A DNA stretch of 64,000 nucleotides from Isoetes taiwanensis (Eukaryota; Streptophyta; Lycopodiopsida; Isoetales; Isoetaceae), in NCBI GenBank assembly GCA_021234155.1, contig JAJEKV010000099.1, positions 62,001-126,000 of the forward strand, given 5' to 3'. A program made the translations under genes and the position numbers. Below, in pieces: positions 34,751-46,616 of the stretch (its first letter is position 1; each line of letters starts with the position of its first letter). Under the pieces are notes generated by a model that did no database searches, had not been told where the DNA came from, and worked only from the letters and a program-made list of their open reading frames with translations.

Positions 34751-37319
34751 TTGCTCTGAGACATATCTTGCTTCACAACCCATCGACTTTCTCCTCACGA
34801 TCTTCATCCATGACTTTGGCACCCTCTTCCGCGGCTCAAGCAAGTTCTTCATTGCCATGGGCCGAATATTCTGTCATTTCCTTAGTTTGCTAATTTATCT
34901 TAAGCGGAGTGTATGTTGGCTATAATGGGCTACAGAATGATGATCTCCATCCTCACGTAGGAAATGCCGTCTTGCGCCAGAAAATCAACAAAGCTCTTAA
35001 TAATGGTATACTCAAACCCCTTTCTAGATGTACACTTATAGAAGTAGACAATACGTTTTAAAGGCAGTTTATGCGCATAGGATTGATCAAACCCATTGTC
35101 AAAAGTTCTATTGATCAAATTGGTAAATAATGTCTCTCGGGTTTATCAATAGTAGTGTGGATAGTAATGGGACTTTTCCTTTTTGGTGACTAAAATGTCA
35201 TTCTATCCATTTTAAATTTCGAATCCGTAGCATTGCATGGGAGAAATTTAACAACTGGCGAAATATTGAAAGCAGAAATAACATTAGATGTATAAGAATG
35301 TCGTATCATCATCTCAATATCACGAGACGGATGTGTTTGTTGTATTATTAGATTACGCCTTTGTAGCATGAGTGTTAATAGTCTATACCCCATTTAAGGC
35401 CTCACACAATTTATCTCACATTACCATCGATCCAATCTTTTAGAGCTTTTAATGAAAGGTCATTTTCAATCAATAAGATGCACCATCTGCTCCCTTAAGT
35501 TGATATGTACTAAGTATTCTTGAGGGTTTTGTGTATGGCGTCTTCTGCACATAGGCTCCTGCAGTTTCTGTAAAATAAGGAAGGATCCATGAAGAATTTA
35601 AATAAGATCCATAAACAAGACATGAGATAAAAGAGGTTGGAAGCAGTACAATTGTCCTAAAGGTGCCTTCTCGCTTTATTTGGTCTTATTCATCTAGTTC
35701 TTGCCTTAACTAAACATTAACTGCATTAGAACACATGCCTTTTGGAACTAGGAATATGCATCACAATTTGTTGTATTCTTCTATCAATTTAACTCATTAT
35801 AAGCGCAAAAATAGGCAAAAGATGATGAAAGTAGATGGAAGTGTTGGAATACAAAGATTTGCTACTTCTATACAAACCATCTTAAGTTATTTATAAATCA
35901 AAATCTTGAGAGCTTCTAAGCTGAATGGGCAATCTTCAATCAATAAGCATTATTTGCGTGGCTATTCAACACTTGAGATGTTTAACAAGTCTGCTTATTT
36001 TGAGTTAAATATAATAGTGCTTTCGATCTTGCTTATTTTAGGATAAATATAATAGTTTCACCTAAAATATACGGCTAACCTTCGGTGTTGCTCAAAAGGA
36101 ATGTTGTTTTGAAAAAATAGGCTTGAAACAAAAGGTTTTAAGCGCTTTCCTTGCAAAATTGGTTGTGTGTGTTTTTTTGAGGAGGATTTTTCATACGAGG
36201 GAATGCCCTCTAGTACAAATTATTTATTCATGGAATCTCCCGGTTATCAATTCATATGTTTAGATTTATATAGAAAGTAAATTCATGAGGCATTTTAAGC
36301 ATGGCCAATTAGGGATCGGTGTGCCATTATTCGTGGAACTAAAATGATGAGATTAAGAACTAAAATGATGACATTAGAAAGCGTCGCGTGTATTCCATTT
36401 TATTTGAGTCAAGTTCAAGGTCATCTATAAGCAATAAACAACATGTTACTTCAAAGACTCCACATACCATGTTGCTTGCTTACATACCATCTACAATGTG
36501 AGAACAAAAGAAAAGCCCCATTTACCTTGCATTCACAAAAGGAGGAAAACATAATTGATGAATATGTTTGGCCCTTTGTCATTAAGCATAAACGAATAAA
36601 TGTGTCTAGATATTTTTTTCCACTTTGGTTCAAGTAATTCTATCATTGTTCAAATAGCCAAAATCCTATTTCTAGATGACCAAGTAACATGTCCGAAATT
36701 GTAATGGGTATTACATGTGTGTACTACTTTTCAAATAATTCAAGGTAATTATTTACAAATAGCAAAATCATCTCTATATGACCAACATATTAAAATTGTA
36801 GAATTACATGCATTGATACTTCTTCAAATGACTCAGGTGATTATTCACAAAACCCTTTTCAGCGGGAAGACCCTTTACCTAGCTATAGCTAATAGATATG
36901 AACAACTTCATATGTTGATTGATATTTAGAAAAACCAATGAATGAACATTCCATTGTACTTATAAGCCAACCAAACAAACACTTGCATTTGGCATCACAT
37001 GGCACTCAATGTAGTACATTGTACTTCAGCTAAACAAAAGAACAATCAAAGTTCCGGTTACTAAAGCTCACATATAAGCGAAATAATGTCTGTAACATTT
37101 ATGCGGTTTAACATCAGATTGCACAATGGTTCTTTATTTTTGAAGCCACTTTCAGAAACAGAAAACCACTCTAGCCAACAACTTTGGAAACAACGGCCTC
37201 CTCAAATGCGTTACTAAAGCGGCAACCGGACACCATAACTAGTTCTCTTTAAAGTACAATTTTTAAGCAAAATTTAAGAGTCTTAGCATCGATCCTATAT
37301 GATGTTTACCCAGCACAAA
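34751..37319. other. Long AT-rich region with short tandem duplications
   Basis: No gene was recognised. Short duplications occur near 35993-36060 (TGCTTATTTT-G-TAAATATAATAGT twice) and at about 36340-36380 (GAACTAAAATGATGA-ATTA twice). Confidence 0.45.
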
Positions 37320-37632
37320 GTGCGTGGTCTAGAATGCCTAGAAGGGACCTATCACCAAGCAATTGCCCTTTACCCGAGTTGGCCAAAGGGATAGGGATAG
37401 GCATTGCATTGCATTGAGTATGGGCGAGGGTTAGATCCTCGGGATGCAATCCCTATAGATTTATGTGCTAAGGACCTCCAAAGTACCTTAGCGTGAGAGG
37501 GCTCTTTACCAAAGTCAGGGAGAAATGCAAGCACAAAAGTGCGTGGTCTAGAAGATGCCTAAGAAGGGACTATCGCAAGCAATTGCCCCTTTACGGTTGG
37601 CCCAGGGGATAGGGATGAGCATTGCATTGCAA
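37320..37632. repeat. Direct repeat, about 95 bp, two copies 218 bp apart
   Basis: GTGCGTGGTCTAGAA-TGCCTA through GGGATAGGGAT-GCATTGCATTGC is present at about 37320 and about 37540, with small indels in runs of C and G. Confidence 0.8.
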
Positions 37633-37896
37633 ATGGTGTGATTCACATAGATAATAATAATTGTAGAAATTATTCTATTGAAGAGATCTTTATACTCCAA
37701 GCAAATACTGGTGGCAATGAAATAAAGATAGCCACGTGGTATTTTATGTGCCAATAATTCTCGGTCCATTGGTGCTACAAGTTCATCTTTATATTTCAAC
37801 GGATGGCCTTGTCTAGAATCTTAAAATGTTAGATAATTGCTTACGTGGTTTTAGGCTGTTTTATGAAAAAAGATTTTGGACCATCAAACTACATGT

Positions 37897-38352
37897 ATCT
37901 TTTTAGAGTACAACTTTAACAATATTTTAAAGAACCTTAGCATCCATTGCCTACATGCTGTTATGCCAGAAGTATTTTGTTATGCATACAATTTCGTTCT
38001 TTTTTTTATGCAGACAATAAATGTAATAACCATTCTATTGAAATACTCCAAGCAACACTGTTGGCAATGAAATGAAGACGGCTATGTGATGTTTTATAAG
38101 AAAGAAAAATTGCATCTTACAGTTCAAAAGAAGTCAAGTGGAGAAACAATTATCACTTTTGTAATGATGATAAACAATCAATGAGAATGCCATTAGACAA
38201 TTTCAATAACAAAAATAATTACAAAAGCAAATAATGTTCATTCTTGCAAAAATCAATATGCAATGATGTTGAAGTTACACATATAGATGTTAAAGACCGA
38301 GTAAAAACATATGCCAGCACATTAGCCTGACAATGTCGGGCACACGTTTACT
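37897..38352 (-). repeat. Dispersed repeat, copy B (inverted)
   Basis: This is the reverse complement partner of 28857-29291. Its far end carries the palindrome-like ACTAGT and a GTGCCCGACATTGTC block. Parts of it also recur at about 37640-37760 in direct orientation. Confidence 0.8.
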
Positions 38353-38820
38353 AGTAATAACTATTCACAACTTGAAATGGAATGCCATTAAGATTGCAAT
38401 ATGTTTGACATCAGAATTGCATGAAAAAACAACTTATTCCTTTTAATTTTTTCCATGTAGATAGAAGCAAACAATCAAAATGTTGGGCAAACTTCTTAGG
38501 CCTAACCAGCAACTTCCTAGGTAGCTTCCTAGGTAGCTGAATATTTGCATTATCTTATTCTAAGTAGATTTATTCGAAAAATTCCTTGCAACACACTAAC
38601 TTAATAAAGTTCAATTCTAAGTTTCACTATAGGTTTTACTTGTAGTTTGAATTGAATTTTCTAGTAACATTGGCATACATTTGATCTAATTCTTGAATGT
38701 CCATGTAAGATGCAGAAGTTGAGGTTGTAAAGGGAATTCATCTTTCAGAATCGATTTAACGTTGACACAAATTTGTAGAACTTGCAATAGATGATGCACT
38801 GATATAGATGAACTAAATAA
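38353..38820. other. Spacer with CTTCCTAGGTAG duplication
   Basis: CTTCCTAGGTAG is tandemly repeated near 38512-38535. No gene was seen. Confidence 0.45.
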
Positions 38821-39300
38821 GATTCATTCATAAGATCAACATTTAAATATAACCTTTTCTCATTCATAAGATCAACATTTAAATTGGGCAATACAAGAGA
38901 TTATATTCCAAAATGAAGATTGTATTGAATTGAATGAATACATGTACAAGTTGAGTGATCCAATAGTATATGCTTTGCTCATCAACGAACAAATCAGATA
39001 AAATACAAGAAATATGATCTCTTAATTTTGATCTTGTTTGGCATGCCCTGCAGATATAAACACTTTCTCCATATTTACAATGACATATGTCTTTCTTCAC
39101 ATTACTTCGAGATGTTCACTTCCGTTGGGCAATAAGGTGCTTTGCATTATATTCGTGCAAATGATTTGCAAACATGTCCATCTTCACATTATACTCCGAG
39201 ATGATATTACACTATCAACACAAAGTCGCAAGATCTTCTTGCATCTCCCGTTTCATCATATGTTCTGCAGCAATATAAAGATTTGGTGCGTTTGACATCA
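38821..39300 (-). pseudogene. Duplicated 3' end of the CPL4-like gene
   Basis: This segment repeats about 39675-40160, which covers the last 30 or so codons and 3' flank of the phosphatase gene at 40070-41329. It lacks 39 bases present in the intact copy (between GGGCAA and TAAGGTGC). The phosphatase and BRCT domains are absent, so it cannot encode the enzyme. A small tandem duplication of CATTCATAAGATCAACATTT marks its left edge. Confidence 0.82.
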
Positions 39301-39674
39301 TATTTTTCTTTGCACCATCAAGAAGTAGTTGAGAAACCCAAGAGAAACAATATCCTACTTATCATAAATTTACAATATCAATGAAGCCTATAAAGGCAAA
39401 CTAAGAAGGTACAAAGAAAGCTAAAGGCCGTGTATGGACCAAGGGTGTACAAGATATCACCAACTTTCTTTAATAAAATGCCTTGTATAAAGTTAAAAAA
39501 AAAAAAAAAGTTTGCAAAAACTCTAGCGAAACCCTTGATAAGCATTTTGCAAGCATTTTGATAAATAGAGATAAGCATTTTGCTAGTACCAATATTAAGT
39601 GAAACTCTTGACTAAAGGATAAGCATTTTGCTACTAGCAACATTAAGATGCAAACACCAATTTCTAACTCTTAC
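39301..39674 (+). other. Spacer with AATAAA plus poly(A) tract
   Basis: TTAATAAAATG at about 39470 is followed 20 bases later by a run of 15 A (near 39493-39507), which resembles a retroposed transcript tail on the plus strand. After it GATAAGCATTTTGC recurs several times up to about 39640. Confidence 0.5.
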
Positions 39675-40069
39675 TTTCTCATTCATAAGATCAACATTTA
39701 AATATGGGCAATACAAGAGATTATATTCCAAAATGAAGATTGTATTGAATTGAATGAATACATGTACAAGTTGATCTAGTGATCCAATAGTATATGCTTT
39801 GCTCATCAACGAACAAATCAGATAAAATATAAGAAATATGATCTCTTAATTTTGATCTTGTTTGGCATGCCGTGCAGGTATAAACACTTTCTCCATATTT
39901 ACAATGACATTTGTCTTTCTTCACATTACTTCGAGATGTTCACTTCCGTTGGGCAAAGCTTTTCTATCGTGGTACATCTCACCTCGTCTTCTACATAAGG
40001 TGCTTTGCATTATATTCATGCAAATGACTTGCAAACATGTCCATCTTCACATTATACTCCGAGATGATA

Positions 40070-41329
40070 TTACACTATCAACACAAAGTCGCAAGATCTT
40101 CTTGCATCTCCTGTTTCATCATATGTTCTGCAGCAATATAAAGATTTGGTGCGTTTGACATCATCTTTTTCTTCTTCTTTTTCTTCTTCACCTAGCTTTC
40201 GCTTTCGTGGCAATTGTTGATCCGTGCCATCTTCATATACATTTGAAACAACATCAACGGTTGGGAAAGAAGGATAGAAGATGGAAAACTGAACTAAAGA
40301 GTACTGTTTTTCATCAGGATGCTTCCAAAGATGACAAGCAGCTTGAACCCAGCAAGGGTGCACTAAGAACCGGTCATTTTCCTTTGCCCACATGGCCACC
40401 TCATTGTCGTCCTTGTAGGCTATGACATGGGTGATGCCATCATCCATCTCAACATGACAAGTGGCACCCAAAGCCGCCGCTAGCTTCTCCACGTGATCCC
40501 TATGACCTTGAAGTCCACCGCAATAAACATGGCAACCTTGTAGAACTCTACTCCTCAACTTTTCCATCACTTGAGTGATACTCACATATGGGCACGATGG
40601 TTTGAAGAATTCATTGTGCGCCTCGCGAAGAACGTCTAGGATTTTTGTAAGATTGCCTTCAGCCTCGCTCTCGTCACTCTCCATTTGAGTTAGAGAAAGA
40701 TCATCTAGATGAAACTTCTTGCAACTAGAGCTGAAGAAGTGGTAACGTTCCACCTCTAACAAGTTGGCCTCATGTTGTGGCCACATTGTTCTTGAATCAT
40801 CGAGTATCAAAGTGGCATGTTCTACTCCAAGAAAGGCGTCCAAATCCTTGTGCTTCTTACCATGGCTTGAGATAATTCTTCCTTGAAAATACTGCATCTT
40901 AGGATCAAGTAAATCAGCCATGACTAGGGCATACATCTCGCTAGCCATGGTATGGATATACAACTCGAACATCTTACTGGCCTCCTCTAGAAACTTATGA
41001 ACATAAGGCCGAAGCTTTGTCCAGTACCCCCAGCAATCTATTTGGTAAAGCTGATCCGGTCCTTGGCAAATTTCAGGATTGAAATCTGATATATGTCGTG
41101 AAAAATAATTGTCGATGATGTAATCTTGCTCTTCCCTGCCCAGTAAGGATGCGTGTGCAGAATTGAGAAGGGTATGGTCTAGATCAAGAACAAGATAGAG
41201 CTTCTTTTGAGCAAGAAGGTATGGAAGCTCTGCGTTGCGTTGCAATGCAGCCTCTTCGCTGTCCAAATCCATGCCTCTGTGCTCTGCCATTAGTAAGCTT
41301 TGAGAAAACGCTGTTCTTGACGAAATCAT
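40070..41329 (-). CDS. CPL4: FCP1-like RNA polymerase II CTD phosphatase, CPL4-like (419 aa, one exon)
   Basis: CPL4/FCP1 enzymes remove phosphates from Ser residues of the polymerase II C-terminal repeats in the nucleus. Seen: the HAD signature LYLVLDLDHTLL with nucleophile Asp49 and Asp51, TKLRPYVHKFLEEASKMFE, VERYHFFSSSC, and the second Asp pair LILDDS (176-179). A BRCT domain spans about 257-345 and ends HPCWVQAACHLW. A basic PRKRKL and an acidic stretch near the C-terminus may be a nuclear signal. The Arabidopsis protein has about 100 more N-terminal residues with a short Cys cluster; these are absent. The alternative start Met14 (41290) is possible. The intact frame suggests a working gene, perhaps a retrocopy or divergent paralogue. 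Confidence 0.88.
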   Translation of the reverse strand: MISSRTAFSQSLLMAEHRGMDLDSEEAALQRNAELPYLLAQKKLYLVLDLDHTLLNSAHASLLGREEQDYIIDNYFSRHISDFNPEICQGPDQLYQIDCWGYWTKLRPYVHKFLEEASKMFELYIHTMASEMYALVMADLLDPKMQYFQGRIISSHGKKHKDLDAFLGVEHATLILDDSRTMWPQHEANLLEVERYHFFSSSCKKFHLDDLSLTQMESDESEAEGNLTKILDVLREAHNEFFKPSCPYVSITQVMEKLRSRVLQGCHVYCGGLQGHRDHVEKLAAALGATCHVEMDDGITHVIAYKDDNEVAMWAKENDRFLVHPCWVQAACHLWKHPDEKQYSLVQFSIFYPSFPTVDVVSNVYEDGTDQQLPRKRKLGEEEKEEEKDDVKRTKSLYCCRTYDETGDARRSCDFVLIV

Positions 41330-41330
41330 T

Positions 41331-41590
41331 GTCCTTCCGACCTCAAAAGCCTGACGAACACTGTCCTTCCGACCTCAAAAGCTTGAGAACACTGATCTGA
41401 ATGATCTCAATACGATTCGCTTGAGCATTTCTTGACCTATTAATGCTGTTTCCAGAACCTTTTGTATTGATGCTGTTTCCAGAACCTGGGCAATGCCCTT
41501 TTCTTGCATATAACCTTTTCGTTCCCTTTTTCCCGTCAATTACTTTTCTAGAAATATAACCTTTTCGTTTCCTTTTTTTGCCGTCAATTT
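41331..41590. repeat. Three tandem duplications in the CPL4-like upstream flank
   Basis: GTCCTTCCGACCTCAAAAGC lies at 41331 and 41363 (offset 32). ATGCTGTTTCCAGAACCT is at 41443 and 41470 (offset 27). ATAACCTTTTCGTT is at 41510 and 41556 (offset 46). All lie within 260 bases of the ATG, probably in the promoter and leader. Confidence 0.9.
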
Positions 41591-41799
41591 TGTTCCTTGG
41601 CATTATAGGGAATTAATGCGCATATTGTTCTTGCAAGATGATTCCAAGCAAATGTAAGCTGAAGCATGGATGAGATTTTCTTCGGGTCTACCATACCTCG
41701 AGGCAAAAATCATGAATATCATCCACTATCAATATCTACTTAGTATTACCAAATCCGGACCTCTGATAGCCATTGTCTCAGCCTATTAACTTTTTAGTG

Positions 41800-43351
41800 A
41801 TGTGTGACGGTGCGCAGATAAGGAAGGCAATAGCAAAACTACCTGATCAAGGCAACAATGCGGATCTAAATGGCTCTGTGCAGCTTTTGCGAGAATACAC
41901 CAAGCTCAAAGCTCTGTCAAAGGGTAGGAAAGTTCATGCATACATCATAAAACATAGAACTACTTTACGCATTTTTCATGTCAACACAGTAATTAATATG
42001 TACATAAAATGTGGAAGCCTTTTGGAAGCAAATGTCCTGTTTGATCTGATGCCCAAGCGGAATGTGTTTACGTGGACCACGATGATTTCAGGGTACGCCC
42101 AATATGGGACGTGCAAGAGTGCAGTGAAGCTTTTAATGCAAATGCAAGAAGAGGGATACGAGCCAAATGAGGTCACATATGCTAGTGCTTTGAATTCCTG
42201 TGTCTATTATCAAACATTAGAATGGGGGAAGCATATTCATGCTCATCTCATTAAGGCCAGATTAGAGACAGATGTGTTTGTGGGGAGCATTCTCATAGAT
42301 ATGTATGCAAAATATGGAAATACCAGTGATGCTTGCCGAGTGTTTGACATGATAGCCATGCATGATATTGTCTTGTGGAACGTCATGATATCTGTTTATG
42401 CCAAAGTTGGGAGCGCAGAATCCATGAAACTATTTTGTCAAATGCAGCAGCTTGGTTTCAAACCGAACAAGGTAACATATTTAGCTGTCTTAGATGCATG
42501 TTGTAATGCTGTTTCTCTAGCTTTTGGCAAAGTGTTCATCATCCCACATCCTCAACCATAAATTCGACTCGATATCTTTGTTTGGAACTTCTCTCGTTGA
42601 CATGTATTTTGAATGTGAAAGTATTGTAAGTGCATATGAATTGTTTGATACTTATGATGCCTGCACGGAACTTATAGTTTCATGGACTACGATGATTTCA
42701 GGGCATGCTCGACATGGCCTATACAGAGGCTATTATATGCTTCAGGCATATGCGCTTAAGATGGTTTGAAGCCAAACAAGTTACCTATCTCACTGTTCTG
42801 ACTGCCTTTGCAAATGCTTAGGAGCCCTAGCATGGGCAAAGCATGTCCATTCTCAACTACTAAAAACTGAACTGGAGTCAGATACCTTTGCGGAAGTAAA
42901 CTTGATTGTCATGTATGGCCATTGGCTGGCAGCATGGAATGTGCTCAACAAGTTTTTGATCACATGTTCACAAGAGATTCTATTTCCTGGGCATGCATTA
43001 TCACAGGATATGCTGACCATGGTCAGCGAAGCTTGAAGCTTTTGTCTGATGCAGCTGGGATGCTTGTAGACCAGATTACATATTGCAATTTTAAATGCTT
43101 GTAGTCACATGGGTTTTAGTAGATGAAGGCCACCATCATTTCGTTTTGTATGCATGAACACTGGCAGAATTAATATGTTAGAGGCATTATGCATGTGCCG
43201 TGATCTGCTTGGGCGTGCAGGATACTTGCTGGAAGCAATAGACTGCATAAGGCTCGATACCCACTGCCACAAGATTCAGCAGTTTGGAGGGCATTTCTTG
43301 AGGGTACCTGCATCAGTCGAGGGTAATAAAGTGGAGGAGCATACTATATGA
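41800..43351 (+). pseudogene. PPR protein, frameshifted
   Basis: PPR proteins bind organellar RNA and guide editing, splicing or stability. The first frame, from the ATG at 41800 to 42561, is intact for about 250 codons. It carries PLS-type motifs such as GRKVHAYIIKH, NVFTWTTMISGYAQYG, GYEPNEVTYASALNSC and DVFVGSILIDMYAKYG. The protein then continues in other frames: 42524-42769 (SLVDMYFECESIVSAYELFD), about 42831-42920 (AWAKHVHSQLLKTELESDTF), 42922-43104 and 43154-43351, which resembles the end of the PPR array. At least four frame changes or stops are needed, more than introns explain. The intact 5' part could still be expressed as a short protein. Confidence 0.85.
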
Positions 43352-43693
43352 GATTTCAAGTTTGGATTTATATGATATAGCTGGCGTTACTTTAATATCA
43401 AATGTATATGCCATGGAGTAAGTTAAGTGAGTGACTTGGGTTGACAAAACATATGCATTGAAGAATTTATTGTTGCTTTTTTGGGCAAAAGCATGCTTGG
43501 CTGCATATGTGAAGAGGAATGCTCGTTGCTGACATTGAATATCTCATTGCATCGAACGTGCTTGTCAGCATAAATATGTGTGGGAAGAGCCTAGAAATGG
43601 TAGACAACAGATGGTGAAATGTTGTTGATTACACCGCCCTGAGGTATTGGTCCTGTTAGGTGATTATATGCAGATTGAGGCTCTTTAGTTGGG

Positions 43694-45590
43694 TCAAATT
43701 CACAAAGGCAGATAGTATCTTCCCAAAAAAGTCATTCCTTCACAAGTCCAAGGTGATAATTTCAGTAATCCTTGTTCCAATGAACCTAGGTATTTCTCCC
43801 GTGATTTTAGTCCCCGCCAATGATAGATATTCCAAAGTGTTGAAAACATCTGCTCCTTCAAATTAAGCCCCCAAATATTTCTTTGTATCTGCGTGAACTT
43901 ATTCTCTGACAAATCTACAGAATATATGAAGGTTTGCATCTTGGAGTTATCCATATCCAGTGTGAAGTTGAATTTGATGGAGCCTTGCAAGTTGTTATCA
44001 TGGAGATCTATATCTCTATATGCAGGAATGGTGGGAATTTCAGAAGTGAAACTGTTATGTGAAAGATTTACCAGACTAAAAAACCAAGTGGTGTCATCAG
44101 CTACCATCGAATTGATTCTGAGACAAATCTAGATACTGCAAATTGCTCGATAATGTTGGTATAATACCACTTAGCTTGTTTGATGACATAAACAGCCACA
44201 TAACTTGGACAAATTGCTGAATGATGCTGTAATGGTGCCAACTAAAGAATTGCTTGAAAGTCGTAAAGTAGTCAGGCTTGACATAAACCCTATTTCGCTT
44301 GGAATGGTGCCAGATAGTTGATTGGACCCGGAATTTAGTGTTTCCAACTTTTTTGAAGGCCAACTCTGCAGGTATCTGTCCTGACAATCTGTTTTGATCA
44401 AGGTCCATATAAGTGACATTGCAGAGTTCCTCAACTCGGTATGCTCCGCTGAATCTATTATTCAAGAAGAGACAGCCGCTCAAACTATCAGATTGCCAAT
44501 GGATCTTGGGATTGCACCTGAAACATGTTGCTGGTTCAAAGATGTTAATTCTTTCAATTCTCAATGGACTCTGGAAGCTTGCTGCCAATTTGAGTTCCAT
44601 ATCTGAGCACTTTGTAGTTTGTTAAATTGCTAAAAATCAAGATGAGCTACCTGTTAGGTTATTTGGACCAATGATCCTCGAGCTTTTCCAAGGTTCTTGA
44701 GTTTTGTGTTGAAGCTGGCTGGGATTTTGCCAGTTAATCCTGAAGCACTCAAGCTAAGACCGCGGAGGCTATAAAGGTTACCAAGGGTTTGTGGGATTGG
44801 GCCTGAAAGTGCACCTTCAAGGCCAAAGTATTGAAGGGCTTTTAAATTACCAAGAGAAGCTGGAATGGCACTTATGAAATTGTTTCCTTGAAATTATAAG
44901 GTGTGTAGATTAACCAGCTTCCGATGCTACTGGGTATTTCTCCATTCAAATTGTCATATTCAAGACGAAGCTCTTTCAACTTGAAAAGACCTCCTAAACA
45001 CCCTGGAATCACACCAGTCAAATGATAGTTTCTACCTAAACTTAAATACTCCAGCTTTGTCAGACTGCATAGCTGAAGAGGTAATTTACCACCAATATTG
45101 TTGTTGTCCAAGTCTAGATGAACCAGTTCAGTGAGATTCTCTAGCTGCTCAGGAAGTTTTCCATTCAATTTCTGTGATGAAAAATCAAGGTATTTCAACT
45201 TGTTCAATCCTCCCAAACAATGAGGTACAATTCCATATCTGATTAGATTCCAAGGAAAGGTAGTCGAGGTTTCTAAGATGGCATATGGAAATAGGAAATG
45301 CGCCTGACAACTCATAGTTATAGCTCAAATCCAGCTGCTCAAGCTTAGGAAGATTGCCAATTTCTGCTGGTAAGGAATTGAAAATTTTAGAGTTGCTAAG
45401 ATAAAGGGATTTGAGTTTAGAAAGCTGCGACAGTTCTGCTGGGAAAGACTGGTGGAGCTTCACATATGACAGGTTTAAGAGCTCCAAGGATTGGAGAGCA
45501 ACGAGCAAGTTAAAGCTCTTATCCAAGTGTCAAAATCAACAACTGCACCTCCACTAGAAAAAATTGAGGGTGGTTTTTGTTCTAGAAACA
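43694..45590 (-). pseudogene. Leucine-rich repeat receptor-like protein, broken
   Basis: Successive minus-strand frames give plant extracellular LRRs: 45185-45526 (LEQLDLSYNYELSGAFP), 44872-45315 (GGLNKLKYLDFSSQKLNGKLP), about 44650-44880 (SLGNLKALQYFGLEGALSGP), 44097-44600 (LSGQIPAELAF, LSGIIPTLSSNLQYLDLSQN) and 43700-44107 (FFSLVNLSHNSFTSEIP). The consensus LxxLxxLxLxxNxLxGxIP is clear in most. No signal peptide, transmembrane helix or kinase is visible, and the frame changes several times. It is a decayed receptor-like protein or kinase ectodomain of the type used in development or immune sensing. Confidence 0.85.
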
Positions 45591-46199
45591 TTGGTGTGTT
45601 GCCATAAACAGAGACTATACTATTTCAATCAATCTGAAGTTTGGTATTAATCACCATGACTTATTCTTCCACAAAATCTGCTTAACTAATTCTTATGACT
45701 ATCCACATAGCTTTCATGGTTTAGCTAGCCTAGTTATACCATTCTGCAGTGTGCTTCTTGTGCCACAACTTTTTTCCAAGATTGTTTTTGCTCCGAGATT
45801 TATATGCTATAACTGCTGGCAGAATGCAAGGCATGTTTGATAAGAAATCACTCTTTATTCACAGAATTTTATTTGGACTAAAGAACTATCCGTCTTTCTT
45901 TCTCGTATAGTTGGATGGCATAGCTCTACTTAGATGCAGACAACAATTTAGAGCATTTTGCAATACTAGTATGTTTTTGTTGCTTTCAAATGCTTTGGTT
46001 GCTTTGCCGCTTGAACATTGCTCTCATATTTTAAAAGACTCACTGTTTTTTTGTTGTCAAGCTATCTATTTCTTTTGCTAGTTATTGAATGCGGGTGATT
46101 AGTGCATTGTAAGATCTTTTGTGGAACTTTGATTGTGGGGCTTTGTGTAGTTTTACGTCACATGGGTGTAACAACTTTTTCCTTTCTAGTATACCCTCT
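45591..46199. other. AT-rich spacer
   Basis: Nothing recognised. Confidence 0.45.
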
Positions 46200-46616
46200 C
46201 ATTACTTGGTGTATTCTCCAAACCTTAGACATATTCTCCAAACCTTAGACATCTTTGTTATTAGGCTTCTACTTTTGGGGGAAACCAAAAGTACTATGCA
46301 TCACTATACTCAGATACTTGTCATTGTGGACAGGTTGACGAAGTATGCACGCTTTATACCTCTGACAAAGAATGCTGATGGCTTGGCGGTGGCCAAGGCT
46401 TATATGCAGCATATATTTCCTATTTTTGGATTACCCAAAGCTATTGGAAGCGATCGTGATGTGAAATTCATTGGGAATTTTTTGCGTGAATTGTTCTCTA
46501 CATTAAAATGCACTCTTCAATTCTCTAGTGGAGATCATCCGGAAACGGATGGGCAAACTGAAAGAGTGAATCACAGGTTGGTTCGAAATAAAGGCAGTAT
46601 GGTAGCTTCCAGTTAA
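46200..46616 (+). pseudogene. Ty3/gypsy integrase core fragment
   Basis: The frame contains ILVIVDRLTKYARFIPL (first Asp), GSDRDVKFIGNF (second Asp) and HPETDGQTERVNH (Glu), the D,D,E core of gypsy integrase. Upstream and downstream pol parts are missing. A 20-bp unit ATTCTCCAAACCTTAGACAT is tandemly doubled at about 46208-46247, just before the core. Confidence 0.88.
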
